From contig NZ_NHSK01000119.1 in the NCBI RefSeq assembly GCF_016653355.1, forward strand, positions 1 through 46,229: a stretch of DNA of 46,229 bases, read 5' to 3'. Of the stretch, positions 16,535-25,148 are shown one piece after another. Every line of letters starts with the position of its first letter. Within the stretch, counting starts at the first letter, position 1. A program made the position numbers and the translations under genes. The notes beneath the pieces were generated by a model. The model was not told where the DNA came from, did no database searches, and saw nothing but the letters and a program-made list of their open reading frames with translations. The DNA comes from Rhodoplanes elegans. Lineage in GTDB: Bacteria > Pseudomonadota > Alphaproteobacteria > Rhizobiales > Xanthobacteraceae.

Positions 16535-19375
16535 ATGGAAGTGCTCGCGCTCTTGGCCGCCGTCGCGGCGATCATCCTGGCCTGGAGCGAGACGCGCCGC
16601 GTCGCCGAGCTGAAGGCGCGGCTCGCCGGGCTCGAGCAGCAGATGATCGCCTTGCGCGAGGAGGTGCGGAGCGAGCCGCCGGTCAGGCCGGTGCGCCGCG
16701 AGGACTGGCGGCCGGACGCGGGCGCGCCTGCCGCGGAGCCCGTGGCCGAGCCGTCGCCACCGTCGCCGCCCGAAGCGACCGGGACGAAGGCCCCCGACGA
16801 GACCGCGGCCGCCGCCGCGCCGCCCCAAACGCCCGTGCCGCCGGTGCCCCCGCGTCCTGTTCCGCCGTCCTCCGTGCCGCCCGTGCGGACCGCCGCCGCG
16901 ACCGGCGCCGTCGCGCCGCCTCCGGCATCGGCGCCCGCTCCGGTGTCCGCGCCGGAGCCCGAGCGCGGCTTCGAGGAACGCTTCGGCACCCAGTGGGTCG
17001 TGTGGATCGGCGGCGTCGCGCTGGCGCTCGGCGGCATCTTCATGGTCCGCTACTCGATCGAGCAGGGCCTGCTCGGTCCCGGCGTGCGGGTGACGCTCGG
17101 CGCGCTGCTCGCCGCCGCGCTGGTCGCCGCCGGCGAGTGGACGCGACGCAACGAGGTGCGCCTCGGCGCCGTCGCGGTGCCCAGCGCGCATGTGCCGAGC
17201 ATCCTGACGGCGGCCGGCACCACTGTCGCCTATGCGACCGTCTACGCCGCCTATGCGCTCTACGGCTTCCTGGCGCCGCCCATCGCCTTCCTGCTGCTCG
17301 GCGTCGTCGCGCTGGCGACGCTCGCGGCGGCGCTGCTGCACGGCCCGGCGCTCGCCGGGCTCGGGCTGGTCGGCGCCTATGTGACGCCGCTCCTCGTCTC
17401 CACCGAGGAGCCGAGCTTCTGGGCCCTGTACCTCTATCTGATCGTCGTCACGGCGGCCGCCTATGCGCTGGCGCGGGCGCGCCTGTGGCGCTGGCTGGCG
17501 CTGACCGCGGTCTGCTTCGCGAGCGCCTGGACGCTGCCCGGCATCGCCGAGGCGGCGGTCGCGACGGCCGTGCCGCACGCCGTCTACATGGTCGTCGGTT
17601 TCGCGCTCGCCGCCACCCTGATCGTCGCCGGCCTGCTGTTCGGGCCGACCGCCGAGCCCGACACGGTCGACGAGATCTCCTCGCTTTCGCTCGCCGCCTG
17701 GCTGGTGCCGGCCGGGCTTTTGACGATGGTCAGCGGCCACGACTCCGTCGCGCTAACCGGCTTCGTGCTGCTCGTCGTCGCCACGGTCGGGATCGCCTGG
17801 CGGAGCACGGCGGCGCTCGGCGCCGTGCCGGTCGCGGCCGTGCTCGCCGTGCTGGTGATGGTCGAATGGGCGACCGAGGCACGGCTCGACAGCCTGATCG
17901 CGCCGGCCGGACCCGTGGCGGGCGCCGTGCCGGAGCCGGTGCGCGCCTCATTCACGCTGCATCTCCTCGCCGGCTTCGGCTTCGCGGCGCTGTTCGGCGT
18001 CTCCGGCTTCTTCGCTCAAGGCCGCAGCGAGCGGCCCGTGATCCCGCAGATATGGGCCTGGTGCGCGATCGCGACGCCGCTGACGATCCTGATCGCGCTC
18101 TACTGGCGGATCGCCGGCTTCGACCAGTCGATCCCGTTCGCCGGGCTCGCGCTGCTGCTCGCCGCGCTCTTCGCGGTGGCGACCGAGACGCTGGTGCGGC
18201 GTCCGGACCGGCCCGGCCTCGCGGCGGGGCAGGCGATCTTCGCGGTCGGCACCATCGCGGCGCTGGCGCTGGCGCTGACCATGGCGCTGGAGAAGGGCTT
18301 CCTCACCATCGCGCTCGCCCTGACGGTGCCGGGCATCGCGCTCGTCGAGCGCCACCGGCCGCTGCCGGCGCTGCGCTGGCTCGCTGCCGCGATGTCGCTC
18401 GTGGTGCTCGCCCGCATCGGCTGGGAGCCGCGCATCGTCGGCGATGCGGTCGGCGACACGCCGATCCTCAACTGGCTCCTGTGGGGCTACGGCGTGCCGG
18501 CGCTCGCCTTCTGGACCGCCGGGCATCTCCTGCGCCGGCGCGCCGACGACGCCGCGGCCCGCACCGTCGACGTGCTGGCGATCCTGTTCACGGTGCTGCT
18601 GGTCACGCTGGAGATCCGCCATTTCGTCCAGGGCGGCGACGTCTACGCCGTGCCGCGGCGCCCGCTCGCCGAGGTCGGCCTCCAGGTGGCGGCGTGGCTG
18701 GCGCTGGCCATCGGGCTCGAACGGCTGCGGCTGCGCACCCGATCGATCGTGCACGATCTCGGCGCGCTGGTGATGGCCGTGCTGGCGCTCGTTGGCATCG
18801 TCGGTGGGCTGGTCGTCGTCGCGAACCCGCTGATCACCGGCGACGCGGTCGGCGGGCCGGTCGTCAACCTGATCCTGCTCGGCTACGGCGTGCCGGCCGT
18901 GCTGGCCGCGACGCTGGCGCTCGTCGCCCGCCATACCCGGCCGATGGCCTACCGGGCGGTCGCCGCGACGGCCGCGGTCGGCCTCGCGCTGATGTGGCTC
19001 AGCCTGGAAATCCGCCGCGTCTATCACGGCGCGGTTCTGACCAGCGGGCCGACAGGCGATCTCGAGCAGTACACCTATTCGGCCGCCTGGCTCGGCTTCG
19101 GCGTCGTGCTCTTGCTCGCCGGCATCCTGCTGCGCTCGCAGCCGGCCCGGCTCGCCTCCGCGGCCGTGGTGACCCTGACGGTCGGAAAAGTGTTCCTCTA
19201 CGACATGGCGGGACTGACCGGCATGTTCCGCGCCTTGTCCTTCATCGGCCTCGGCCTAGTCCTGGTCGGCATCGGCCTCCTGTATCAGCGCCTGCTGTTC
19301 CCGCGACGGCCCGCACCGTCGCCGTCGCCGGCGACGACAGACACGCCGCCGGAGGGCGGGGGAGGGATCCCGTAG
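16535..19375 (+). CDS. DUF2339 family multi-pass membrane protein
   Basis: 946 residues. Residue 1-20 is a first membrane helix, ~22-45 a short coiled coil (VAELKARLAGLEQQMIALREEV), and ~50-145 a Pro/Ala-rich linker. From FEERFGTQWVVWIGGVALALGGIFMVRYSIEQGLLGPGVRV onward (~150) there are more than twenty hydrophobic helices to the end. The FGTQWVVWIGGVAL block and helix-dense organisation fit DUF2339, inner-membrane proteins of unknown function. ATG at 16535 has AGAGAGG before it. The proline tail at the C-terminus is short. Confidence 0.85.
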   Translation: MEVLALLAAVAAIILAWSETRRVAELKARLAGLEQQMIALREEVRSEPPVRPVRREDWRPDAGAPAAEPVAEPSPPSPPEATGTKAPDETAAAAAPPQTPVPPVPPRPVPPSSVPPVRTAAATGAVAPPPASAPAPVSAPEPERGFEERFGTQWVVWIGGVALALGGIFMVRYSIEQGLLGPGVRVTLGALLAAALVAAGEWTRRNEVRLGAVAVPSAHVPSILTAAGTTVAYATVYAAYALYGFLAPPIAFLLLGVVALATLAAALLHGPALAGLGLVGAYVTPLLVSTEEPSFWALYLYLIVVTAAAYALARARLWRWLALTAVCFASAWTLPGIAEAAVATAVPHAVYMVVGFALAATLIVAGLLFGPTAEPDTVDEISSLSLAAWLVPAGLLTMVSGHDSVALTGFVLLVVATVGIAWRSTAALGAVPVAAVLAVLVMVEWATEARLDSLIAPAGPVAGAVPEPVRASFTLHLLAGFGFAALFGVSGFFAQGRSERPVIPQIWAWCAIATPLTILIALYWRIAGFDQSIPFAGLALLLAALFAVATETLVRRPDRPGLAAGQAIFAVGTIAALALALTMALEKGFLTIALALTVPGIALVERHRPLPALRWLAAAMSLVVLARIGWEPRIVGDAVGDTPILNWLLWGYGVPALAFWTAGHLLRRRADDAAARTVDVLAILFTVLLVTLEIRHFVQGGDVYAVPRRPLAEVGLQVAAWLALAIGLERLRLRTRSIVHDLGALVMAVLALVGIVGGLVVVANPLITGDAVGGPVVNLILLGYGVPAVLAATLALVARHTRPMAYRAVAATAAVGLALMWLSLEIRRVYHGAVLTSGPTGDLEQYTYSAAWLGFGVVLLLAGILLRSQPARLASAAVVTLTVGKVFLYDMAGLTGMFRALSFIGLGLVLVGIGLLYQRLLFPRRPAPSPSPATTDTPPEGGGGIP

Positions 19376-19436
19376 CAGTCGCCGAGACACGACCGGTCGG
19401 TGGTCGTCGTTCGCGGAGGCGAGGGATTTGACTCGG

Positions 19437-19537
19437 TCATTCCGGGGCAGCGCACCGCGCCGAACCCGGAATCCAGCCGAAAAGGTGGAGCTTCTCGCTG
19501 GATTCCGGGTTCGCGGCTTCGCCGCGCCCCGGAATGA
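19437..19537. repeat. Palindromic element related to that at 10371
   Basis: Begins TCATTCCGGGG and ends CCCCGGAATGA, with internal GAACCCGGAATCCAG / CTGGATTCCGGGTTC arms. Same termini as 10371-10506 but shorter (101 bp) and with no matching flanking direct repeat. Lies between convergent DUF2339 and chemoreceptor-partner genes. Confidence 0.7.
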
Positions 19538-19562
19538 CGCGACGTCACGATGCGATCAAACG

Positions 19563-19590
19563 AAAAAGGCGGAGCCGCGGCTCCGCCTTC
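19563..19590 (-). terminator. Intrinsic terminator of the chemoreceptor unit
   Basis: Read on the minus strand: GGCGGAGCC-GC-GGCTCCGCC followed by TTTTT. A perfect 9-10 bp GC stem plus T-run, 42 bp beyond the stop of the small downstream gene. A textbook intrinsic terminator. Confidence 0.85.
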
Positions 19591-19631
19591 GTGCTTCTGC
19601 GTCGGCTTTCTTCGCCATGATGGCGAGGGCC

Positions 19632-19901
19632 TCAGCTGCGTCCGCCGCGGTCCAGTCCGGCCAGCACCGCGCCGGCGCTCGCCTTGACGCGGCCGATCTG
19701 TGCCTCGACGGCGTCGATGCGGGACGCGACGGCGGCGAGCTCGCCGCGGCACGCCGCGACGCTGCCCCGCCAAGCGCCGAGCAGCGCCTCGACCTCGGCT
19801 AGATGCGAGCGGCGGATGCGCAACGCCGCCGCGGTTTTCGCGGCCGCATCGTCCGGGCCGCTGGGCGGAGCCGACGCGCGCATCGTCGTGCCCGCGTCCA
19901 T
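19632..19901 (-). CDS. Small coiled-coil protein co-transcribed with the chemoreceptor
   Basis: 89 residues. From ~25 on it is heptad-like and helical (RIRRSHLAEVEALLGAW, GELAAVASRIDAVEAQIGRVKASAGAVLAGL), with no membrane segment. It begins 8 bp after the chemoreceptor stop and precedes a terminator, so the two genes form one unit. No family is recognised. A role as a chemoreceptor-associated or scaffolding protein is only a suggestion from context. Confidence 0.6.
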   Translation of the reverse strand: MDAGTTMRASAPPSGPDDAAAKTAAALRIRRSHLAEVEALLGAWRGSVAACRGELAAVASRIDAVEAQIGRVKASAGAVLAGLDRGGRS

Positions 19902-19909
19902 CGTCGCGC

Positions 19910-21595
19910 TCAAGCCGCCCGCACCGTCGCCATGAAGCGATCGACCTCGGCGCGCAGCCGGTTGCTCTCCATCGAGAGGGCCTGGGCCGAGGACAGCACC
20001 TGGGCCGAGGCGGAGCCGGCCTCGCCGGCGCCGCGGTTGACCTCGTCGATGTTGCTGCTCACCTGGGCGGCGCCCTGCGCGGCCTGCTGGATGTTGCGCG
20101 CGATCTCGTGGGTCGCCGCGCCCTGCTCCTCGACGGCCGCCGCGATGGTCGCCGAGATCTCGGCGATGCGGCCGATGGTGCCGCCGATCTCCTTGATGGC
20201 GGCGACCGACTCCTGAGTCGCCGTCTGCATGCCGGCGATCTGGGCGGCGATGTCGCCCGTGGCCTTGCCGGTCTGCGCCGCGAGCGCCTTCACCTCCTGG
20301 GCGACGACCGCGAAGCCCTTGCCGGCCTCGCCGGCCCGCGCTGCCTCGATGGTGGCGTTCAACGCCAGCAGATTGGTCTGCTCGGCGATCGCCGTGATCA
20401 GCTTGACGACGTCGCCGATGCGGCCGGCGGCCTGCGACAGCTCGCCGATGCGGCCGTCGGTCTTCTCGGCCTGCTTGACGGCCTCGCCGGCGATCCGGGT
20501 CGCCTCCTGCACCTGGCGGCCGATCTCCGCGACCGACGACGACATCTGGTTGGTGGCGGAGGCGACCGACTGGACGTTGGCGGTCGCCTGGCCGGAGGCG
20601 GCTGCGGCCGAGGTGGAGAGCTGCTGGGTCGTCTCGGCCGTGCGGGTCAGGCTGCCGGCGGCGGCTTCGAGCTCGGTCGAGGCGGACGACACGGTCTTCA
20701 CGATGTCGCCCACCGCGCTCTCGAACCGGTCCGCGAGGCCGGCCATCTCGGTGCGCCGCTGCGCGGCGGCGCGCGCGTCCTTCTCGAGCTTCTCCGCCGC
20801 CTCTACGCGTGCCTTCTCGGTCAACTTGACCTTGAACTCTTCCACGGCGTCGGCGATCTGGCCGACCTCGTCCTTGCGGCCGACGCCGGCCAGCACGACG
20901 TCGAAGTTGCCGGCCGCGAGCTGGCGCATCCCGTTCGCGAGCTGGACGATCGGCGCGGCGATGCCGAACCGGGCGATCAGGAAGGCGAGCACCACGCCGA
21001 TGGTGCAGCCCACCCCGGTGATCATGTAGAGCGACGAGATCGCCGCGTTGCTGGTGGCGGTCAGGGCTTCGGAGCCCGACTTGATCTCGCCGTTGAGCTG
21101 CTCTCCGATCTCGCCGTTGAGCTTCAGCAGCTCGCGGATCTTCGGATCGACGGTGGTCCGCATGAGCGCGGTCGCCTGGGCGTTGTCGTTCTTCAAGGCC
21201 AGCGCGATTGCCGGCTTGGCGACCGTGTCGGTCTCGCGGAACAGACGCTCGATGGCCTCGTAGGCGCGCGTGTGTCGGGGCGTCTTCTGCTTGGCGATAG
21301 CGATCAACGCGAGGCCCTGGTTCAGGCTCTTCTCCACCTCGGGCAGGACGGTGCGCATGTGCGCCTCGTCGGTCTCGGCGATCAGCCGATAGAGGCGCAT
21401 CTCGTAGCTGTAGATGGCGCGATGCGCCCGCGCGATCGAGACCCAGGCCAGGGCGTCGTCGTCGAGGAACCGCGAATAGGCGTCGTCGACCTGGTGGATC
21501 TTGGCGGCGCCGTACCACGACGTGACACCGGCGACGAGGGCGACCAGTGCGATCACGCTCAGGATCTTGGGCAGGATGCGGATGCTGGACAGCAT
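19910..21595 (-). CDS. Methyl-accepting chemotaxis protein
   Basis: 561 residues from ATG 21595. TM1 (~11-27), a mainly helical ~160-residue periplasmic four-helix-bundle type sensor, TM2 (~190-212), HAMP (~212-262, AAPIVQLANGMRQLAAGNFDVVL), then the cytoplasmic signalling hairpin with the conserved tip EQTNLLALNATIEAARAG (~405-422) and EAGKGFAVVAQEVKALA. It relays ligand signals to CheA/CheW. No C-terminal pentapeptide for CheR/CheB tethering is visible. A GTG 36 bp upstream (21631) is an alternative start. No che genes are nearby. Confidence 0.93.
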   Translation of the reverse strand: MLSSIRILPKILSVIALVALVAGVTSWYGAAKIHQVDDAYSRFLDDDALAWVSIARAHRAIYSYEMRLYRLIAETDEAHMRTVLPEVEKSLNQGLALIAIAKQKTPRHTRAYEAIERLFRETDTVAKPAIALALKNDNAQATALMRTTVDPKIRELLKLNGEIGEQLNGEIKSGSEALTATSNAAISSLYMITGVGCTIGVVLAFLIARFGIAAPIVQLANGMRQLAAGNFDVVLAGVGRKDEVGQIADAVEEFKVKLTEKARVEAAEKLEKDARAAAQRRTEMAGLADRFESAVGDIVKTVSSASTELEAAAGSLTRTAETTQQLSTSAAAASGQATANVQSVASATNQMSSSVAEIGRQVQEATRIAGEAVKQAEKTDGRIGELSQAAGRIGDVVKLITAIAEQTNLLALNATIEAARAGEAGKGFAVVAQEVKALAAQTGKATGDIAAQIAGMQTATQESVAAIKEIGGTIGRIAEISATIAAAVEEQGAATHEIARNIQQAAQGAAQVSSNIDEVNRGAGEAGSASAQVLSSAQALSMESNRLRAEVDRFMATVRAA

Positions 21596-21913
21596 GGCGA
21601 GAATCACTTGGGAGTTGAAACGCCGCCGCACGTCCGTTGGACACGTCTGGAGCGCGAGCAGGCCGAGGCGGGTGACACCGAGCGGCGTCCGTCCAGCGGC
21701 GAATGGGTCGCGTGATGGTGCCGATCGCGCCCGCGACCATGCGAGGGTAGTATTAATATACGGTGTAATTTGAATCAGCTAGTCGTGCCTCGGACGAGGA
21801 CTGCCGCTGGTAACGCCTTGAGATCTAAGCCTGTAATTGCGGGTTAGTCGTTTCGTGCGATGGGATTACGGCATCCCGCGTAGGTGGGAGGAGATGCCGT
21901 CGCGCAACCTGTC
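21596..21913. other. Intergenic region upstream of the chemoreceptor gene, with an AT-rich patch
   Basis: Around 21745-21775 the sequence is AT-rich (GTAGTATTAATATACGG, GTAATTTGAATC). It contains the self-complementary TATTAATATA and, on the minus strand, TATATT and TAATAC strings usable as -10 elements for the chemoreceptor gene. No -35 is convincing. Nothing else is seen. Confidence 0.35.
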
Positions 21914-22729
21914 TCACTGCTTGGTCAGCAGGCCGATGCGCACGTAGGGCCCGTTGCGGTCGTCCGAGTCGGTCACCCAGCCGAAGCCGAGGCTCCAGTC
22001 CCACGGGCCGCGGCGGAGCCCCGTCATGTGGGCGCCGATCCGGATCTGGCGATAGTTGGTGTCGCCGTAGAGCTGCAGCTCGGGCCCCGCGTAGAACCCT
22101 GCATACCAAGTCTCCAGCACGCGCCAGCCGAGCGCCGCGCCGAACCCGAAGCCGTGACCGATCGACGACCACGTCGCGTTGGCGCGCACCATGGTGTCGG
22201 GGAGCGGCTCCCACCATGTGTCGAGCCCCAGCCGCATGCCCACATGCGTCCCGCGCAGCGGATTGCCGGGATCGGACGGCGTCGTCCAGTGATGCTGGAC
22301 GTCGACGCCGCCGAACACCGTCGCGATGAATCGGTCGCGGCGCACGATCCAGCCGGGCATCACGGTCCCGAGCGCCTGCACGGCGAGCACCTGGTTCGCC
22401 CCCGACCGGTACTGATAGGTGCCGGTTCCGGCGAACGCCTTGAACGCGGGGCCATCGCGCGCCAATCCCTCGGGCGCCCACACGGCGCCACCGTGCAGGA
22501 AGCCACCGGCGCGCCACAGGTCGGTTCCGCCGAACAGCAGCAGGCGCTCGGCCTCGAGCGCCGCGAGTGTTTCGGGCGAGACGGCGACGTTTCCGGCCGG
22601 CTGCGCGACCGCTGCGACCGGTGGCGCGGCGGCCAGCGACGCGACAACCAGCAACGCGACGAGCGCGAGACGCGTGGCACCGAGCAACGCGGTCGCTCGC
22701 ACGACCGCGCCGGCATCCGATCGGCACAT
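21914..22729 (-). CDS. Cellulose biosynthesis protein BcsS-like outer-membrane protein
   Basis: 271 residues with a signal peptide (~15-42, LALVALLVVASLAAAPPVAAVA). The mature part has alternating-hydrophobicity strands typical of a small beta-barrel: LLLFGGTDLWRAGGFLHGGAVWAPEGLARDGPAFKAFAG, GTYQYRSG, TWWEPLPDTMVRANATWSS, ELQLYGDTNYRQIRIGAHMTG, ending YVRIGLLTKQ. This matches my memory of the BcsS family in alphaproteobacterial cellulose operons. No other bcs gene is present here, so a cellulose role is inferred from family only. Confidence 0.65.
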   Translation of the reverse strand: MCRSDAGAVVRATALLGATRLALVALLVVASLAAAPPVAAVAQPAGNVAVSPETLAALEAERLLLFGGTDLWRAGGFLHGGAVWAPEGLARDGPAFKAFAGTGTYQYRSGANQVLAVQALGTVMPGWIVRRDRFIATVFGGVDVQHHWTTPSDPGNPLRGTHVGMRLGLDTWWEPLPDTMVRANATWSSIGHGFGFGAALGWRVLETWYAGFYAGPELQLYGDTNYRQIRIGAHMTGLRRGPWDWSLGFGWVTDSDDRNGPYVRIGLLTKQ

Positions 22730-22949
22730 GGCACGATCCCATGGAAACCGGACTGCTCAGGTTCGCCGCACCTGTGATGCAAGCCTAGCGAGCAGCCGGA
22801 CCCAGATCCACGCGAACAAATCCTGAAACCCGTTCGGCGCGTGCGCGCCGACAACGGAGCGTTGCCCGAGTGCCACAAGTTCGGTGCGCCTTGCGACACC
22901 TCGTCTAGCCCGTGTTAGGATGGCGCGTCGTCTCCAGGAAAAAACCTCC

Positions 22950-24209
22950 ATGCCCCCGACCGACCGGTCCGACGGCGTCCCCCCGTCGGCGCAGCAGACG
23001 CGGCGCTCGATCGCGTTCCTCAACGCCGCGCACGGCATCGACCATTACGTCCTCGGCATCTATCCGACCGTGGTGATCGGCCTGGAGGCCGTCTATCAGC
23101 GGCCTTATTCGGAGCTGATCGTCCTCTCCACCGCGATGTTCGTCGCCTTCGGCCTGTTCTCGCTGCCGGCCGGCTGGCTGGCCGACCGCATCAGCCGGCG
23201 CGCCATGATGGCGGCGTTCTTCATCGGCTGCGGCGTGTCGTTGATCGGCTGCGCCGTCGCGCCGACGCTGACCATGCTCGCGGTCGCGCTGTTCCTGCTC
23301 GGCATGTTCGCGGCGATCTATCACCCGGTCGGCATGGCGATGCTGATCCAGGTTTCGAACGCGCGCGGTCGCACGCTCGCCTTCAACGGCGTCTGCGGCA
23401 ATCTCGGCGTGTCGCTCGCCTCCGGTGTCACGGCCGTGCTGGCCGCCTCGGCGTTCGGCTGGCGCGCCGCCTTCGTGGTGCCGGCGCTGGTCTGCCTGGC
23501 GGTCGGCATCGCCTATCTGGCGTTGGTCGACGACGACCGCCACGAGACGGCGAAGCGTGCCCGCGTCGCCGACATCGTGCTGCCCCGCAACGCCGCGATC
23601 GTGTTCTTCGGCCTCTACACGATCATCTCGTTCTGCGGCGGGCTCACCTTCAACACCATCGTGGTGGCGCTGCCCAAGATCGTCGACGAGCGCCTCGTCG
23701 GCGACGCGCTCGGCGGCGCCGGGCTCGCCGCGGTCGGCGGCCTGTCGAGCCTCGTGTTCCTGGGCGGCGCGCTCGCCCAGCTCGCGGTCGGGCGGATCGC
23801 CGAGCGGGTCGCGCCGCACCTCCTGTTCGTCGGCGTGGTCGGGCTCCTGCTGGTCGGCGCGATCTGGTCGGTGCGGGCCGAGGGCATGACGCTGATCGCC
23901 GCGCTGGCCGTCGTGATGGCGGCGCTCTACGGGCAGGTGACGGTCGGCGACATGGTGATCGCCCGCTACACGGCCGACGCCTGGCGCGGCCGCGTCTACG
24001 CGGTGCGCTACTTTCTCTCCTTCGCGTCGGCCGGCGTCGCCGTGCCGCTGATCGCGTTTTTCCACGCGCGCGGTGGCTTCGACCTCGTGCTGATCGGGCT
24101 CGCTGCCGTCTCGGGCCTGTTCTTCGCTGCGGTCGCCGGTCTGGTCGCCGTCGTGATGGTCGCCACGCCGCGCGTCGTTTCCGCCGTCGACGCGGCGCCG
24201 GCCGAGTAG
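22950..24209 (+). CDS. Major facilitator superfamily transporter
   Basis: 419 residues from ATG 22950 (AGGA upstream). Twelve hydrophobic helices in two halves. Helix 1 holds FLNAAHGIDHYVLGIYPTV; the loop 2-3 signature is GWLADRISRRAMM; then MLALFLLGMFAAIYHPVGMAML-like text at helix 4-5. The middle loop is short and charged (DDDRHETAKRARVADIV). Substrate unknown; the HG-x-x-H...YHPVG features recall the fosmidomycin-resistance-like MFS group. Divergent from the BcsS-like gene. Confidence 0.88.
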   Translation: MPPTDRSDGVPPSAQQTRRSIAFLNAAHGIDHYVLGIYPTVVIGLEAVYQRPYSELIVLSTAMFVAFGLFSLPAGWLADRISRRAMMAAFFIGCGVSLIGCAVAPTLTMLAVALFLLGMFAAIYHPVGMAMLIQVSNARGRTLAFNGVCGNLGVSLASGVTAVLAASAFGWRAAFVVPALVCLAVGIAYLALVDDDRHETAKRARVADIVLPRNAAIVFFGLYTIISFCGGLTFNTIVVALPKIVDERLVGDALGGAGLAAVGGLSSLVFLGGALAQLAVGRIAERVAPHLLFVGVVGLLLVGAIWSVRAEGMTLIAALAVVMAALYGQVTVGDMVIARYTADAWRGRVYAVRYFLSFASAGVAVPLIAFFHARGGFDLVLIGLAAVSGLFFAAVAGLVAVVMVATPRVVSAVDAAPAE

Positions 24210-24305
24210 GCCGTCGCTGCACCGGCGTCGCGACGTTGGCATCATGGCGCCGTGCGGCGCGACCCCGGGTCGATCCGGATCCCGCCGCGGAATATTTTCG
24301 CGCCG

Positions 24306-24321
24306 TTAACCTGCCGTTAAC
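24306..24321 (+). promoter_or_regulatory. Perfect CtrA box TTAA-N7-TTAAC
   Basis: TTAACCTGCCGTTAAC has two TTAA half-sites spaced by exactly 7 bases with the trailing C, the full consensus for the alphaproteobacterial cell-cycle regulator CtrA. It lies in non-coding DNA 97 bp after the MFS gene. The first transcribed-looking object downstream is the hairpin-rich segment ending at 24505. Occupancy is inferred. Confidence 0.6.
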
Positions 24322-24399
24322 CGCTTCGGCGCATCCTCATCGAGACAAGGGCGCTCCAGCGCCGACGACCACGGCGACAGGTGACGCCGGATGTACGCG

Positions 24400-24505
24400 C
24401 ATCGGACGGCGTGGTCGTGACTGAATTCCCGCGGGGGCGGGTAGGGGGACCAGCGCTTCGAAGCGCTGACGGGAAAAGGCCCGGGCGACACGCCCGGGCC
24501 TTTTT
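24400..24505 (+). ncRNA. Candidate three-hairpin small RNA with intrinsic terminator
   Basis: Three successive hairpins: CCCGC-GGGG-GCGGG (24428-24441), a perfect 18-bp palindrome CAGCGCTTC/GAAGCGCTG (24451-24468), and the terminator GGCCCGGGCG-ACA-CGCCCGGGCC-TTTTT (24478-24505). No credible protein is encoded, and the terminator is ~270 bp beyond the MFS stop. The layout is like that of short trans-acting alphaproteobacterial sRNAs, and a CtrA box lies upstream. The 5' end is a guess. It may instead be a long 3' UTR of the MFS gene. Confidence 0.45.
24478..24505 (+). terminator. Intrinsic terminator
   Basis: A 10-bp GC stem (GGCCCGGGCG / CGCCCGGGCC), ACA loop and TTTTT. The same stem recurs in the terminators at 26349-26377 (plus) and 27012-27039 (minus). 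Confidence 0.88.
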
Positions 24506-24576
24506 CGTTTTCGGCGAACGGTGGCGAACGCCGGATGCGGCCCAGGCGCGATCGGGACGCCATCGTGGCGCGCGCC

Positions 24577-24591
24577 ATCTGATCACGTCAG
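24577..24591. promoter_or_regulatory. ATCTGATCACGTC motif, distal copy
   Basis: ATCTGATCACGTCAG repeats the motif clustered around the peroxidase gene (12206, 12878, 13501). Here it lies in the gap before the tRNA gene, followed by a further GATCGTGAC. Possible regulator site. Confidence 0.35.
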
Positions 24592-24752
24592 AAGATCGTG
24601 ACTTGCCGGATCGCCTCATCGGTATTATGAGCACGCACCCTGCTTCGGCCTCGTGTCCGGGTTCGCGAATCCCGGCTGGCGCGTGCCGCTCTGCGGCCCC
24701 GTGTTCCGCCGATGCAGGTTCGGTCGTCGCTCTAGAAAAGCGCGATCTCACA

Positions 24753-24825
24753 GCGAGGATAGCTCAGTGGTAGAGCAGGTGGCTTTTAACCATCGTGATG
24801 CGGGTTCGAATCCCGCTCCAGCGCG
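24753..24825 (+). tRNA. tRNA-Lys (anticodon UUU), atypical acceptor stem
   Basis: D-arm GCTC-AGTGGTA-GAGC, anticodon arm GGTGG-CTTTTAA-CCATC (one G-U pair; anticodon TTT at 24785-24787), and T-arm GCGGG-TTCGAAT-CCCGC are all sound. The acceptor stem is not: 5' GCGAGGA faces 3' TCC-AG-CGC, so GGA/TCC and GCG/CGC pair but an A/AG mismatch with one extra base interrupts them. No CCA is encoded. It may be a functional but odd copy or a decaying tRNA. Confidence 0.75.
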
Positions 24826-25148
24826 ACCTGTCGGCCTGATAGGCTGATCCCGTAAGGGCACCGGGCGCGCGCGTCAGTCGCGGTCCGGCCGATCTGCCGC
24901 AAGGCGTTTCGTTCGAACCACAACACCGAGAGACCGGCCTGCGCCTTGGCGGATACCGCCTGCGCGCGACGCCGGCCGCATCGTCGCGGCTCCGCGTTCC
25001 GGCGCGGCGCGCGACGGTGCGCCCGTCGTCGCCGCAGGCTCAAGCCGCGGCCCGCCGGCACTGTCGGGATGCGCGCGTCCGGGACCTGTCCTCGAACCGA
25101 AAACTACGCCGGCGACACTCATCGCCGGCCATCCGAGGAGACCGTGCC

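Noticed and set aside
24381-24773. 130-codon frame across the three-hairpin segment
   Set aside because: It would translate through an intrinsic terminator and into the tRNA gene; no domain.
24577-24825. tRNA-associated integration site
   Set aside because: No integrase gene and no direct repeat of the tRNA 3' end was found in the window.
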